A stretch of 64,000 nt of DNA from Chitinophagaceae bacterium IBVUCB2 (GCA_002127295.1 NFUV01000001.1:558001-622000); one strand, 5' to 3'. Shown: positions 17,907-26,970, counted from the first letter of the stretch. Notes: generated from the sequence alone by a model not told the origin. Translations and numbers: made by a program.

Positions 17907-19127
17907 ATGTCAACTGAAATAAAATGCCCCAACTGCGGAACTTTTTTTGAGCCCAACGAAGCTATTCGGGAAGAGGTTGAAAAAGAATTGAGAAATAAAG
18001 CTGCCGATTGGCAAAAGAAAAAGGCAGAAGAGTTTCAGCAACAGTTACAAAAAAAAGAACTGGAACATCAACAACAGTTACAATCTGAAAAACAAAAATT
18101 ACAAACGCAGATTGAAGAGAGTCTTAGAAAAACAATTTCTTCTGACTTTGAGAATCAACTCCGCCTATTACAAGAAAATAATAAAGACAACGAAGAAAAG
18201 CTAAAATTAGCCCGTCAAAAAGAGGCCGATTTCCTTCGGAAAGAGCAAGAATTAAAAAACAAAGAAGCGGAAATAGAATTAAATATTCAACGCCAACTAC
18301 AACAAGCAAGAGAGAAGCTTACGGAAGACATCCGCAAAATAGAAGAACAAAAAGTAGCTGCTAAGGATACCGAATACCAAATGCGGCTGAAAGAACTGGA
18401 AAAACAATTAGACGACCAGAAAAAATTAGCTGATGAAATGCGCCGCAAAGCCGAACAAGGATCTATTCAATTACAAGGCGAAGTACAAGAATTAGCATTA
18501 GAAGAAATGCTTTCTGCTGCATTTCCCTTTGATATAATAAGTGAAGTAGGCAAAGGAGTTCGTGGAGCAGATTGCATACAAACGGTCCGCAATAATTTTG
18601 GGCAGGAATGTGGCAAGATCATTTTCGAAAGCAAGCGAACAAAAGATTTTGGTAACGACTGGATCGAAAAATTAAAGGCCGATATGCGCAGCCAGGGTGC
18701 TGATGTTGCAGTAATTGTTACACAGGCTTTGCCTAAAGAATTAGATAGGTTTGGAGAAAAAGATGGGGTATGGATCTGCACTTTTGCAGAAGTAAAACCA
18801 ATTGTGCAAATGCTGCGGGATGGTATCATTAAAATATCAACGGCATTAAAAAGCCAGGAGAACCGGGGCGATAAAATGCATTTGTTATATGACTATCTCA
18901 CCAGCCGTGAGTTTGCTGAACAATGGCAAGCCATTCGGGAAGGATTTATGAGTATGAGACTTTCTATACAGAAAGAAAGAGATGCAATGGAAAAACTCTG
19001 GAAACAGCGGGAGAAACAATTAGATAAAGTATTGCTGAGTGCTGCCCATGTTCGTGGGTCAATTGAAGGAATTTCTGGCAGTGATGTCGATTTGAATTTG
19101 CTGGAAGAAGGGAATGAAGAAGAATAA
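17907..19127 (+). CDS. DUF2130 coiled-coil protein
   Basis: 406 aa. Zinc-finger-like N-terminus (KCPNCGTFFEPNEAI), a long Glu/Gln/Lys-rich coiled coil (about 25-195) and the C-terminal DUF2130 domain (about 195-400) with ELALEEMLSAAFPFD, GADCIQTVRN, GKIIFESKRTKDF and ADVAVIVTQALP. The Asp and Glu-x-Lys pattern in that domain looks like a restriction-endonuclease-type core, which is my reading and not established here. Function unknown. Single gene with a strong terminator. Confidence 0.88.
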   Translation: MSTEIKCPNCGTFFEPNEAIREEVEKELRNKAADWQKKKAEEFQQQLQKKELEHQQQLQSEKQKLQTQIEESLRKTISSDFENQLRLLQENNKDNEEKLKLARQKEADFLRKEQELKNKEAEIELNIQRQLQQAREKLTEDIRKIEEQKVAAKDTEYQMRLKELEKQLDDQKKLADEMRRKAEQGSIQLQGEVQELALEEMLSAAFPFDIISEVGKGVRGADCIQTVRNNFGQECGKIIFESKRTKDFGNDWIEKLKADMRSQGADVAVIVTQALPKELDRFGEKDGVWICTFAEVKPIVQMLRDGIIKISTALKSQENRGDKMHLLYDYLTSREFAEQWQAIREGFMSMRLSIQKERDAMEKLWKQREKQLDKVLLSAAHVRGSIEGISGSDVDLNLLEEGNEEE

Positions 19128-19155
19128 TTATTTTTTCACACAAAGATTGTATTGT

Positions 19156-19196
19156 AAATAAATAAAGCGGAACAATAGGTTCCGCTTTATTTATTT
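19156..19196. terminator. Terminator after the DUF2130 gene
   Basis: Perfect 18-bp inverted repeat (19156-19173 with 19179-19196), 5-nt loop. A/T-rich outer ends allow it to work for both this gene and the convergent lipoprotein gene. Confidence 0.85.
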
Positions 19197-19239
19197 CTAC
19201 TTAAAATTTTCTCTGCGATCGCTGCGTGCCGCTCTCTTT

Positions 19240-19875
19240 CTACTTTGCACTATAAGGAAACTTCTTTGATGCATTTCTCATTAAGGCATTCACCAGGTTA
19301 GTAGCGGACGAACCCACAGAACCTGACGCCTGGTAATCATACTTCCATAATAAATTCCCTGACTTACCATCATGGATATTAATAGTTGTCTGTACATTAT
19401 TAGTACTGCCCCATGCTCCAAAAATCACCCCAACAGCAATAGCCGCACCATCGGACATGGGTTTTTCCATGCTTGACCTGTTTTGAAGAACTGCATCTAC
19501 ACCTAATAGTTTGGCTAATTCAGTTCTGTCTTTTGCCGCAAGATCTTTATAAGAAATACCTGCCTGCTTCAACAATGCATTGGTTCTTGTTACATCTTGG
19601 AAAGTAACGGTGTACGCAAACTTGTCAGACCTGCGCAAAAACCAGCTATACATTTTATCCTGGATAGCAAACCCTGTTTTTTCATTGATATCCTGCAATT
19701 GTTCTGCCGATACTTTCTTTGCTTCGTTAGGACGTAGCGTTGTTGTTACATCTGCCGGAAGTATGGCAACAGTTTTATGTTTTGCCAAGGCAGCATCAAA
19801 TTCATTTGATTTGTAAATTTTGGGACCACAACCAGCAAGTGTGGCCAATACGAGTAGTGAAAAGATTATTCTCAT
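19240..19875 (-). CDS. Lipoprotein, putative GNA1162/DUF799-like
   Basis: 211 aa from ATG at 19873-19875. The frame extends upstream to 19938, but the ATG gives a standard lipoprotein signal with lipobox LATLAGC (Cys17). The mature part has KTVAILPADVTTTLRP, LLGVDAVLQNRSSMEKPMSDG, a Gly/Ala-rich loop, and TTINIHDGKSGNLLWKYDYQASG, the arrangement seen in outer-membrane lipoproteins with a CsgG/TolB-N-like fold. The family name is tentative. Follows the phosphopantetheinyl transferase gene by 52 nt on the same strand. Confidence 0.7.
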   Translation of the reverse strand: MRIIFSLLVLATLAGCGPKIYKSNEFDAALAKHKTVAILPADVTTTLRPNEAKKVSAEQLQDINEKTGFAIQDKMYSWFLRRSDKFAYTVTFQDVTRTNALLKQAGISYKDLAAKDRTELAKLLGVDAVLQNRSSMEKPMSDGAAIAVGVIFGAWGSTNNVQTTINIHDGKSGNLLWKYDYQASGSVGSSATNLVNALMRNASKKFPYSAK

Positions 19876-19927
19876 GGTTAAATATTTGTACAAAGAAATC
19901 TGAAAAAACAATACGCAGAAATAAAAT

Positions 19928-20563
19928 TTAGTTAACAATCCAGGCTAATACTAATCCATCAAATAAATGGTAATAGATAGTTAGATCCGTTTTATTTTTT
20001 GAAAAAAAACAATCGATCGTTTTAGTAGTTTCATATTGCTTACGCAATTGGATTTCCCTGCGAAAATCCACTCCTCCATCGCCATACCATTTAAATACTG
20101 CTTCTTTTGCCGACCATAAAATAGTGGGCTCATTAAAATTCATTATAGCAGTATTACTTTTCAAACCTTGCACCAGGTTAAACAGTTCATGTTCCGATGC
20201 GCTTAAGAACTTGTACATTATCTTTCCGATCTTTTCAACTGGAATTTCAATGTCAATTCCTACCCGTTGATTCTTACTTACAATGGCAGCTGCATAATCG
20301 CCGCAATGCGAAATGGAAAAATGGTATTGCTCATCTGGCAGAAAAGGTTTACGGGTATCGGCAATTTCAATGAGTTGGTAAGGAAAATCAGGAAAAAGAA
20401 ACTGTAGTAAAAACCTACCAGCCAGGTGTTGAAGCCGCTTGTGGGGATGCGTAACTTCCCTGTGCAATGGAACATTGCCTTTGAAGAATTCTTCAGTCTC
20501 TTCTATCTTCCAGATACCCAGCCGGGTGTTTTCGTTGATTTGTTGTTGAAAAAAAATCGGCAT
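19928..20563 (-). CDS. 4'-phosphopantetheinyl transferase (Sfp type)
   Basis: 211 aa. Transfers phosphopantetheine from CoA to a carrier-protein serine. Has the CoA-binding stretch SISHCGDYAAAIVS, the Mg2+ motif VGIDIE and the WSAKEAVFKWYG motif in the right order and spacing for the Sfp superfamily. Whether it serves fatty-acid ACP or a secondary-metabolite carrier cannot be told from the sequence. Leftward, upstream of the lipoprotein gene. Confidence 0.9.
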   Translation of the reverse strand: MPIFFQQQINENTRLGIWKIEETEEFFKGNVPLHREVTHPHKRLQHLAGRFLLQFLFPDFPYQLIEIADTRKPFLPDEQYHFSISHCGDYAAAIVSKNQRVGIDIEIPVEKIGKIMYKFLSASEHELFNLVQGLKSNTAIMNFNEPTILWSAKEAVFKWYGDGGVDFRREIQLRKQYETTKTIDCFFSKNKTDLTIYYHLFDGLVLAWIVN

Positions 20564-20729
20564 TAGTTAGTGTTTCCTGTTTACTTTGGCACTTCGCAAA
20601 TTGCGGGTAAAGATAGGGGACGATCAAGTGTGATTAATTTCTTCTCTTCCGCCGGAAGAAAACAAATTGATTGGCCAACGTCCGTAACCAAGTTGATAGT
20701 AATACTAAAGATGGAAAAAATAATAGATT

Positions 20730-21266
20730 ATGATCTTATCTGACACAAGAATATTAGAAGAAATAGAAAAAGGTACAATTAAAGTGGTTCCCTATAGCCG
20801 GGAATGCCTCGGCAGCAATTCCTATGATGTGCATTTGGGTAAAACCCTTGCTACTTACAAAGAGCACATGATCGATGCGAAGAAGCATAACCAGATCGAT
20901 TATTTTGAGATCCCTGATGAAGGCATTGTTTTATATCCGCATATTTTTTATTTGGGTGTTACTGAAGAATACACCGAAACACATGCCCATGTTCCTTTTT
21001 TGGAGGGAAAATCATCAACGGGTCGTTTGGGAATAGATATTCATGCCACAGCCGGTAAAGGTGATGTAGGGTTTTGTGGAAACTGGACATTGGAAATTTC
21101 TGTAAAACAACCCGTGAAAGTTTATAAAGGAATGCCGATCGGTCAGTTAATTTATTTTCCCGTGGAAGGACCAATTGAAGTATCGTATGATAAAAAGAAG
21201 AATTCTAAATACAGTAACCAGCCCGACAGACCGGTGGAAAGTATGATGTGGAAGAATAAGTTTTAA
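20730..21266 (+). CDS. dcd: dCTP deaminase
   Basis: 178 aa. Deaminates dCTP to dUTP, feeding dTMP synthesis. Begins MILSDTRILEEIEKG and has the SNSYDVHLG, EGKSSTGRLGIDIHATA, and GFCGNWTLEI motifs; the catalytic Glu lies in the last of these. In the usual active-site signature EGRSSLAR the third residue is Lys and the segment reads EGKSSTGR, a common variant. The Tyr and Lys of the C-terminal KYSNQPDRP lid are kept. Single gene with its own terminator. Confidence 0.93.
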   Translation: MILSDTRILEEIEKGTIKVVPYSRECLGSNSYDVHLGKTLATYKEHMIDAKKHNQIDYFEIPDEGIVLYPHIFYLGVTEEYTETHAHVPFLEGKSSTGRLGIDIHATAGKGDVGFCGNWTLEISVKQPVKVYKGMPIGQLIYFPVEGPIEVSYDKKKNSKYSNQPDRPVESMMWKNKF

Positions 21267-21299
21267 CTGCTGATTTGTATAAAATAAATAACAACGCTG

Positions 21300-21328
21300 A
21301 AACTGCCCTTTTACCGGGTAGTTTTTTT
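21300..21328 (+). terminator. Terminator of dcd, overlapping the tspO stop
   Basis: 9-bp stem AAACTGCCC/GGGTAGTTT with one wobble (21300-21308 with 21316-21324), then a T-run. The T-run contains the last codon of the convergent TspO gene (stop TAA read from 21327-21329). Confidence 0.75.
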
Positions 21329-21800
21329 ATTTATTTAATTGCCAGATGGTATAAGTAAGTATGGTTGCAAAACTTACCCAACTGATATAAGGAACAAGCA
21401 ACCATGCAGCTGTTTTGCTAACATTGGCAAATGCGAAAATGGTAAGGAGAATAAATACCCACATAGCAATTATCTCCACCAATGCCCATCCTATTTGTTG
21501 TTGATTAAAAAATATGAACGACCAGAAAAAATTCAATACTAATTGAATGGCAAACAAACTGAGAGCCGTTTTTTTCAAAATTGCACTTGCTTCTTTCTTC
21601 CATACCAGGTACATAGCAATCCCCATCATCACATAAAGTGTAGTCCATACAGGGCCAAATATCCAACCCGGTGGATTCCATGATGGTTTATTAATTGTCT
21701 GGTACCAGCTACCAACACCGGTATCGGTGAAAAATCCACTGATCCCTCCTACGAGTAGAGGAATAGCTATTGATATAATAAGTTTTAGTGTATTACTCAT
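21327..21800 (-). CDS. TspO/MBR family protein
   Basis: 157 aa, five predicted membrane helices, the TspO translocator architecture. Conserved tryptophan- and proline-rich motifs: SWYQTINKPSWNPPGWIFG in loop 1 and WTTLYVMMGIAMYLVWKK in helix 2, then LNFFWSFIFF and a C-terminal LVPYISWVSFATILTY. Binds porphyrins and may take part in oxidative-stress signalling. Single gene; its end overlaps the dcd terminator. Confidence 0.92.
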   Translation of the reverse strand: MSNTLKLIISIAIPLLVGGISGFFTDTGVGSWYQTINKPSWNPPGWIFGPVWTTLYVMMGIAMYLVWKKEASAILKKTALSLFAIQLVLNFFWSFIFFNQQQIGWALVEIIAMWVFILLTIFAFANVSKTAAWLLVPYISWVSFATILTYTIWQLNK

Positions 21801-21842
21801 AGGTCTTATTGTAAATTATAACAAATCCAATTATGTATTTGT

Positions 21843-22919
21843 TCATAGTTTCCCTGTACCAAATTTCTTATAGTATGCAATTAACCATGCCACCACCTCA
21901 TTATAACTTCTTTTTCCTGCAGGTTGGTTATTGGCTTTTAAAAAATGTCCATAGCCCCACATTATGACTGGTTCAATCGGGTTTCTATACCGGCGATAAA
22001 AATCTTTGAACTCTTGCTGGTCTTTTTTTACCTGCGGATGTACGGTTGCCTGGAATGATTTTGCCAAAGATGTATCTCTCCTGTAAACCTCTCCTACTGA
22101 ATAATTATACATGTCGTAATAAACAGAATATTGAAAAATAGCTGAGTTATACGATTTACAAGCAAGATAACCCACAAAGTTGGCCTCGTTTTCTTTTCCA
22201 TACCCCAACTGGTGTGCAATTTCATGAGTAGTTACAAATGGTTCCAAAAACCTCGGAACAGTTGTGTTCACCTGGCCTTCTCCAGAAAATGGGTTATAAT
22301 ATCCCTGGAAGCCTAAATAGTTTCCGAGATAGCTAAATAAGGATGGCTTTATAGATTTTGGATGATAGGCTAAAAATGAATATTCCTTTGCTGCCTCATC
22401 AAAAGCTTCAACTGCATTATTAAATAATGTTTTCTTTTTATCAAATGAATCCCGCTGTGCTTCGGTTACAAATTCCGCATAATAATTTACCTTTTGCTGA
22501 ATAGCTTTTGTTAACGTATCAAGGTCTGCAAGACTATACTGTTTTACTTTCAAGTCTAATTGGTAAGCTATACCCTGGCGATTATAATTTAGTCCCCATA
22601 AAAGATTAAAGAATACATACAGAAAAAGTAAAATGAAAATCCCTTGCTGCATCGCCAGTACAAAATAGCGGCGGGTAAGCTGCTTTCTAAAAAGTAGTTT
22701 GAAAAATTTAAATACCCGGTAACAAATAACTATAATCAGAAAGGCATAAAAAAGGTCACCAATGCTGAAGGATATCCAGCCAAATAAAAACCGCTGAACC
22801 TTAGCTATGAGGGGATAAACTCCCGTACTGTAATTCCTTTCCACAAAGCCCGGATACCAGGAAGCCCATTTTATGAGGATGGTGAGTATAATAAGTAATA
22901 CCCAACTCCAGCTTTTCAT
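21843..22919 (-). CDS. DUF3810 membrane protein (putative zinc-metallopeptidase-like)
   Basis: 358 aa from ATG at 22917-22919; a TTG at 22955 is an alternative. Three N-terminal membrane helices (about 4-25, 45-80, 90-110), then a soluble domain with VTTHEIAHQLGYGKENEANF, an HExxH motif followed by a Glu, as in gluzincin peptidases. DUF3810 is common in Bacteroidota; its peptidase activity is inferred from the motif. Divergent from the DUF177 gene. Confidence 0.85.
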   Translation of the reverse strand: MKSWSWVLLIILTILIKWASWYPGFVERNYSTGVYPLIAKVQRFLFGWISFSIGDLFYAFLIIVICYRVFKFFKLLFRKQLTRRYFVLAMQQGIFILLFLYVFFNLLWGLNYNRQGIAYQLDLKVKQYSLADLDTLTKAIQQKVNYYAEFVTEAQRDSFDKKKTLFNNAVEAFDEAAKEYSFLAYHPKSIKPSLFSYLGNYLGFQGYYNPFSGEGQVNTTVPRFLEPFVTTHEIAHQLGYGKENEANFVGYLACKSYNSAIFQYSVYYDMYNYSVGEVYRRDTSLAKSFQATVHPQVKKDQQEFKDFYRRYRNPIEPVIMWGYGHFLKANNQPAGKRSYNEVVAWLIAYYKKFGTGKL

Positions 22920-23054
22920 AAGACGGGAAAAAAGACGGGTTAAAAACTGTTGCAATCTTTATTTTTTTTAAATATCTTCAAAATCAGGCTTTTAAACCCA
23001 CGAATAAGTACGAAAATAATATAAAATCAGCCCTAATTTTTCCATTTATTCCCT

Positions 23055-23062
23055 TACCTTTG
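23055..23062 (+). promoter_or_regulatory. -7 promoter element of DUF177-rpmF-plsX
   Basis: TACCTTTG, matching TAnnTTTG, 24 nt before the DUF177 start. Confidence 0.6.
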
Positions 23063-23086
23063 CACACTCTTTTAAAAAGTTGACCC

Positions 23087-23638
23087 ATGAGCCGCCGGCG
23101 AGAGTTTGAGATAGCTTTTGTAGGATTAAAACCCGGAGTTCATGAATACAACTATTCAATTGATGATAAGTTCTTTGAGGCATTCCAGCAGCCTGATTTC
23201 AGAAACTGCAAAGCCAAGGTAAAACTATTGCTTGATAAGAAAAGTTCTTTCATGCAAATGAAGTTTGAAATTGGCGGCATTTTAGAAGTCACCTGCGATC
23301 GTTGCAATAATAATTTACCATTTGATCTATGGGATGAATTCAACATCACTGTAAAAATGGTAGAAGAGCCCGACTTAATGAATGAGCAGGAAGAAGATCC
23401 GGATATGTATTACATCGCACAAAGCGATAGCCATGTGGATGTAGCTAACTGGATCTATGAATTCATCGTTCTGAGCATCCCATTACAAAAGGCCTGTACT
23501 TTTGAAAAAATGGACGGACCACATTGCAACAGCGAAGCAATGGATATGCTGAAAAAAATGGAGCCTAAAGAAATAGAAAAGAAACCAGCAGAAAACCCGA
23601 TCTGGAAAGGATTGGAAAAGTTTAAAGATCTAGAGTAA
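23087..23638 (+). CDS. DUF177 / YceD family protein
   Basis: 183 aa. The YceD family acts in 23S rRNA accumulation and lies next to rpmF in most bacteria, as here (34-nt gap). Contains LEVTCDRCNNNLPFDLW (CxxC-type pair) and the acidic YYIAQSDSHVDVANWIYEFIVLSIPLQ segment in outline. First gene of the rpmF-plsX operon. Confidence 0.9.
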   Translation: MSRRREFEIAFVGLKPGVHEYNYSIDDKFFEAFQQPDFRNCKAKVKLLLDKKSSFMQMKFEIGGILEVTCDRCNNNLPFDLWDEFNITVKMVEEPDLMNEQEEDPDMYYIAQSDSHVDVANWIYEFIVLSIPLQKACTFEKMDGPHCNSEAMDMLKKMEPKEIEKKPAENPIWKGLEKFKDLE

Positions 23639-23672
23639 ATAATAATTGAATTGACATTTTAATATTTGAGTT

Positions 23673-23870
23673 ATGCCAAATCCCAAACGCAGACACAGTC
23701 AGCAAAGAACTGCAAAACGCAGAACACACTATAAAGCGACTGCTGCTACATTATCAACCGACAGCACAACTGGTGAATTACATGTACGTCACCGTGCACA
23801 TGTAAGTGAAGGTAAACTTTACTATAAAGGCAAAGTGGTAGCAGAAAAAGCACCTTTAAGAGCACAGTAA
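23673..23870 (+). CDS. rpmF: 50S ribosomal protein L32
   Basis: 65 aa, MPNPKRRHSQQRTAKRRTHY at the N-terminus is typical of L32. The zinc-binding Cys pairs found in some L32 are absent (HRAHVSEGKLYYKGK instead), so this is a zinc-independent (C-minus) form. Confidence 0.96.
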   Translation: MPNPKRRHSQQRTAKRRTHYKATAATLSTDSTTGELHVRHRAHVSEGKLYYKGKVVAEKAPLRAQ

Positions 23871-23894
23871 GCTGTTGTTTTAGCACACATTATT

Positions 23895-23949
23895 AATTCC
23901 AAATCCATTTGGCTAAATTGCCTTGTGGAATTTGGAATTTGTTGTTTAG
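23895..23949 (+). repeat. Inverted repeat between rpmF and plsX
   Basis: 13-nt arm at 23895-23907 (AATTCCAAATCCA) pairs with 23936-23949 with a 1-nt bulge; 28-nt loop. No T-run of terminator quality follows. Could attenuate or process the rpmF-plsX transcript. Confidence 0.5.
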
Positions 23950-23989
23950 TTAAGCGTCATTACATTCTTTAATCCCGTAATCAGATTTT

Positions 23990-24928
23990 ATGAATATTGG
24001 AATAGATATGATGGGAGGTGACTTTGCCCCGCTGGAAGCAGTGAAGGGGGTAAAGGAATATTTATCCGGTCATAATATTCCCGCTACACTATTCCTTATT
24101 GGCGATGAAGTACAATTAAAAAAATTACTGGAACAACATGCCGTTTCCTTGGAGAATATTAAAATTATTCCTTCCGAAGAAGTAATTGGCATGCATGAAC
24201 ATCCTACTAAAGCTTTAAAGGAAAAAAAGAAATCATCTATAGCCATAGGTTTTCATTTGCTGGCATCTGATAAAATGGATGCATTCATCAGCGCCGGCAA
24301 TACAGGGGCTATGTTAGTAGGCGCCTTGTTCAGCATTAAGGCATTGGAAGGTGTAATCAGACCTACCATCTCTGCTATTATACCAAAAGCAGATGGCGGT
24401 ACAGGATTACTTCTTGATGTGGGCTTGAATGCTGATTGCAAACCGGAACAGCTTAACCAATTTGCTATAATGGGATCTGTATATGCACAATTGGTATTGG
24501 GCATTGATAATCCCAAAGTGGGGCTAATTAATGTAGGAGAAGAAGAAGGCAAAGGCAATCTTTTATTACAGGCCACCTACCCCCTCCTGAACGAAAACAA
24601 ACACATCAATTTTATTGGAAACATTGAGGGCAGAGATGTATTGCAGCCAAAAGCGGATGTAATGGTATGTGAAGGCTTTACCGGCAATATCATCCTTAAA
24701 ATGGCCGAATCACTTTACGAAATAAGTCAGCAACGAAAAGTGAAAGATGACTTTTTTGAACGTTTCAATTTTGAAATATATGGTGGCACCCCAGTATTGG
24801 GAGTAGCCAAACCTGTTATCATTGGCCATGGCATTTCTGGTGCCCGTGCATTTATGAATATGATACATCTTGCACAAATAATGTTAGAAAAAGATGTTAT
24901 GCAAAAAATGAAACAAGAACTCTCGTAA
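23990..24928 (+). CDS. plsX: Phosphate acyltransferase PlsX
   Basis: 312 aa. Makes acyl-phosphate from acyl-ACP for phospholipid synthesis at the inner face of the membrane. Conserved N-terminus IGIDMMGGDFAPLEAVKG, SAGNTGAMLVGALF, LDVGLNADCKPE, GLINVGEEEGKGN, EGRDVLQ, and CEGFTGNIILKM. In other bacteria followed by fabH; here the next gene is unrelated. Confidence 0.96.
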   Translation: MNIGIDMMGGDFAPLEAVKGVKEYLSGHNIPATLFLIGDEVQLKKLLEQHAVSLENIKIIPSEEVIGMHEHPTKALKEKKKSSIAIGFHLLASDKMDAFISAGNTGAMLVGALFSIKALEGVIRPTISAIIPKADGGTGLLLDVGLNADCKPEQLNQFAIMGSVYAQLVLGIDNPKVGLINVGEEEGKGNLLLQATYPLLNENKHINFIGNIEGRDVLQPKADVMVCEGFTGNIILKMAESLYEISQQRKVKDDFFERFNFEIYGGTPVLGVAKPVIIGHGISGARAFMNMIHLAQIMLEKDVMQKMKQELS

Positions 24929-25024
24929 AAACCCGGTTTCCCCTTACAGAAATTCAATTAAATACCATTTTTAGGGTATAAAAATGTACGGGCTGATGAG
25001 TATCTTTAGTTCAAACATTGAACC

Positions 25025-25873
25025 TTGAGATTTCTCTTAGCCACCACCCTCGCCCTAATAATTGGGATAACTGCTTTTAACCAAACCTCCAATAATAATA
25101 TATTGGTAAGCAAAGCCGTATATCTTCCCGTTGAAAAAATAGTTTCCTATAAAATAGGCAGTAAGATCATTCCGATAAAAATTATTCAATATGGCACCGC
25201 AAAAGATATTGTTTACATCAATATGCATGATAATGAAGATGCAGCGGTAGAAGCTGCTATTGAGGTATTAGAAGTACAGGGCGGCACATTAATTAAGGTT
25301 GAAAATAACGGACAGCGGGTTATTCGTTTCAAATTAGGCAACCTTACATATGGCTTTGATCCCAACCGCATTTATGCAAGAGTTGGTATTCAACAAACAT
25401 TGCGGGATAATAATAGAACCAGTCCGCAAGCCATTAATGAGGTTGAAAAGTTTGCGAAATACCTTTTATCCTTTATTCCGGACAGCACTTCCTGTATAGT
25501 GGCGCTACATAATAATACGGAAGGTCTTTTTTCAATAAAAAGCTATACCCCAGGTGGTAACCGTCAACGGGATGCACGGGCAGTTTATGAAAATCCACAA
25601 CAAGATATAGATGATATAGCTTTTACTACTGATAGTTTACTTTATCAAAAAATGTCAGACGCAGGTTTTAATACGATCTGGCAGGATAATGAAAGAGCAA
25701 AAAAAGATGGCTCCCTCAGTATTTATTGCGGCGAAAGAAACCTGCGATATATTAACATAGAAACCCAGCATGGAAAAGTGGCAGAATATATAGAAATGCT
25801 TGAAAAGCTATTGGAAATATTAGTGGCTGAAAACAAAAAATCCCCTTCGCAGAGCGAAGAGGATTCTCAGTGA
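25025..25873 (+). CDS. Exported protein with M14 carboxypeptidase-like zinc motif
   Basis: 282 aa from TTG at 25025 (no ATG upstream in frame). N-terminal signal-like segment (residues 1-19). NMHDNEDAA gives an HxxE pair (His68, Glu71), FDPNRIYAR follows at 111-119, ALHNN supplies His162, and ETQHG gives Glu246. This order (HxxE, DPNR, H, E) is that of the M14/AstE-type zinc peptidases and amidohydrolases, so a metal-dependent hydrolase is inferred. I do not recognise the exact family. Its stop codon TGA (25871-25873) overlaps the 3' end of a convergent tRNA-Lys by 3 nt. Confidence 0.65.
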   Translation: MRFLLATTLALIIGITAFNQTSNNNILVSKAVYLPVEKIVSYKIGSKIIPIKIIQYGTAKDIVYINMHDNEDAAVEAAIEVLEVQGGTLIKVENNGQRVIRFKLGNLTYGFDPNRIYARVGIQQTLRDNNRTSPQAINEVEKFAKYLLSFIPDSTSCIVALHNNTEGLFSIKSYTPGGNRQRDARAVYENPQQDIDDIAFTTDSLLYQKMSDAGFNTIWQDNERAKKDGSLSIYCGERNLRYINIETQHGKVAEYIEMLEKLLEILVAENKKSPSQSEEDSQ

Positions 25874-25943
25874 TTCCGCTGGGACTCGAACCCAGGGCCC
25901 ATACATTAAAAGTGTATTGCTCTACCAACTGAGCTACGAAATC
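25871..25943 (-). tRNA. tRNA-Lys (anticodon TTT)
   Basis: 73 nt on the minus strand. Acceptor GATTTCG/CGGAATC, anticodon stem ATACA/TGTAT with loop CTTTTAA, T-loop GGTTCGAGTCC. The discriminator end overlaps the stop codon of the upstream convergent gene. Confidence 0.95.
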
Positions 25944-26094
25944 AACCTTTCCCGTTTTGGGAGTGCAAAAATACATTCTAAGGTCTATCATACCAAAACT
26001 TTTTCAAACAGTTATTAACAGCATTTCCTGATGTTTTACTGACTTAGTGCCTTGCTTCTCACTTAGCTAAGTTTTCTACTTGTCCATTTTAGAG

Positions 26095-26102
26095 TAGGTT
26101 TG
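26095..26102 (+). promoter_or_regulatory. -7 promoter element of the SDR gene
   Basis: TAGGTTTG (TAnnTTTG), 20 nt before the ATG at 26123. It overlaps the upstream in-frame GTG at 26102 and so supports the later start. Confidence 0.5.
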
Positions 26103-26122
26103 TGTTTAATAACAAATTTTTC

Positions 26123-26932
26123 ATGTCAACCTATTTTAAAGATAAGGTAGTAGTAGTAACAGGCGGCACCGATGGTATCGGTAAAGCCCTTGTTGAAGCA
26201 TTAATTGAAGAAGGCGCTAAAGTTGCCACTTGTGGCCGCAACCATGATAAACTCTATATGTTGCAATCTGCTTACCCTTCTGCTCATTTACATACAATGG
26301 TAGCAGATGTAAGCAGCGAAAACGACTGTCGGCGTTTTATGGAAACCACTATCAAAAATTTTGGAGGTATCGATATCCTGATCAACAATGCAGGTGTTTC
26401 AATGCGGGCATTGTTAAAAGAAGCTGACATGGAAGTGATCCATAAAGTAATGGACATAAATTTTTATGGTACTGTCTACTGTACTAAATATGCACTAAAC
26501 TCCATTATTGAAAGAAAAGGGACGATTGTTGGTGTATCCTCCATTGCCGGATACAGAGGCTTACCGGGAAGAAGCGGCTACTCTGCCAGCAAATTTGCAA
26601 TGCAAGGTTGGCTGGAAGCAATTAAAACGGAACTGATGGCAGATGGAGTGCATGTAATGTGGGTTTGTCCTGGTTTTACGACTTCTAATATCCGTAGTGC
26701 AGCCTTGAATAAAGATGCTGCTTCCCATGGCGAAACACCGATGGATGAAAGCAAAATGATGTCGGCAGAAGAATGTTCGGAGCATATTTTAAAAGCAATT
26801 CGAAAAAAGAAAAGAACATTGGTACTTACTTTTACAGGTAAACGAACTGTATTCATGCAAAAATTCTTTCCGAAGTTGGCGGATAAACTGGCTTACAAAT
26901 TTTTCTTTAAGGATGGCAAGCTCGTTAAGTAA
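26123..26932 (+). CDS. Short-chain dehydrogenase/reductase
   Basis: 269 aa from ATG 26123. Cofactor loop VTGGTDGIGKAL (residues about 12-23), DVSSENDC, NNAGVS, catalytic Ser in GVSSIAGYRGLPG and YSASKFA (Tyr and Lys of YxxxK). A classical SDR using NAD(P)H; similar to the DltE/YqjQ-like reductases with a C-terminal tail containing KKKRTLVLTFTGKRTVFMQ. The substrate is unknown. Next gene is a SAM hydroxide adenosyltransferase 38 nt downstream, possibly co-transcribed. Confidence 0.9.
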   Translation: MSTYFKDKVVVVTGGTDGIGKALVEALIEEGAKVATCGRNHDKLYMLQSAYPSAHLHTMVADVSSENDCRRFMETTIKNFGGIDILINNAGVSMRALLKEADMEVIHKVMDINFYGTVYCTKYALNSIIERKGTIVGVSSIAGYRGLPGRSGYSASKFAMQGWLEAIKTELMADGVHVMWVCPGFTTSNIRSAALNKDAASHGETPMDESKMMSAEECSEHILKAIRKKKRTLVLTFTGKRTVFMQKFFPKLADKLAYKFFFKDGKLVK

Positions 26933-26970
26933 TTACACCAACTAAATAACAACCATAAACTAAACCTGTT

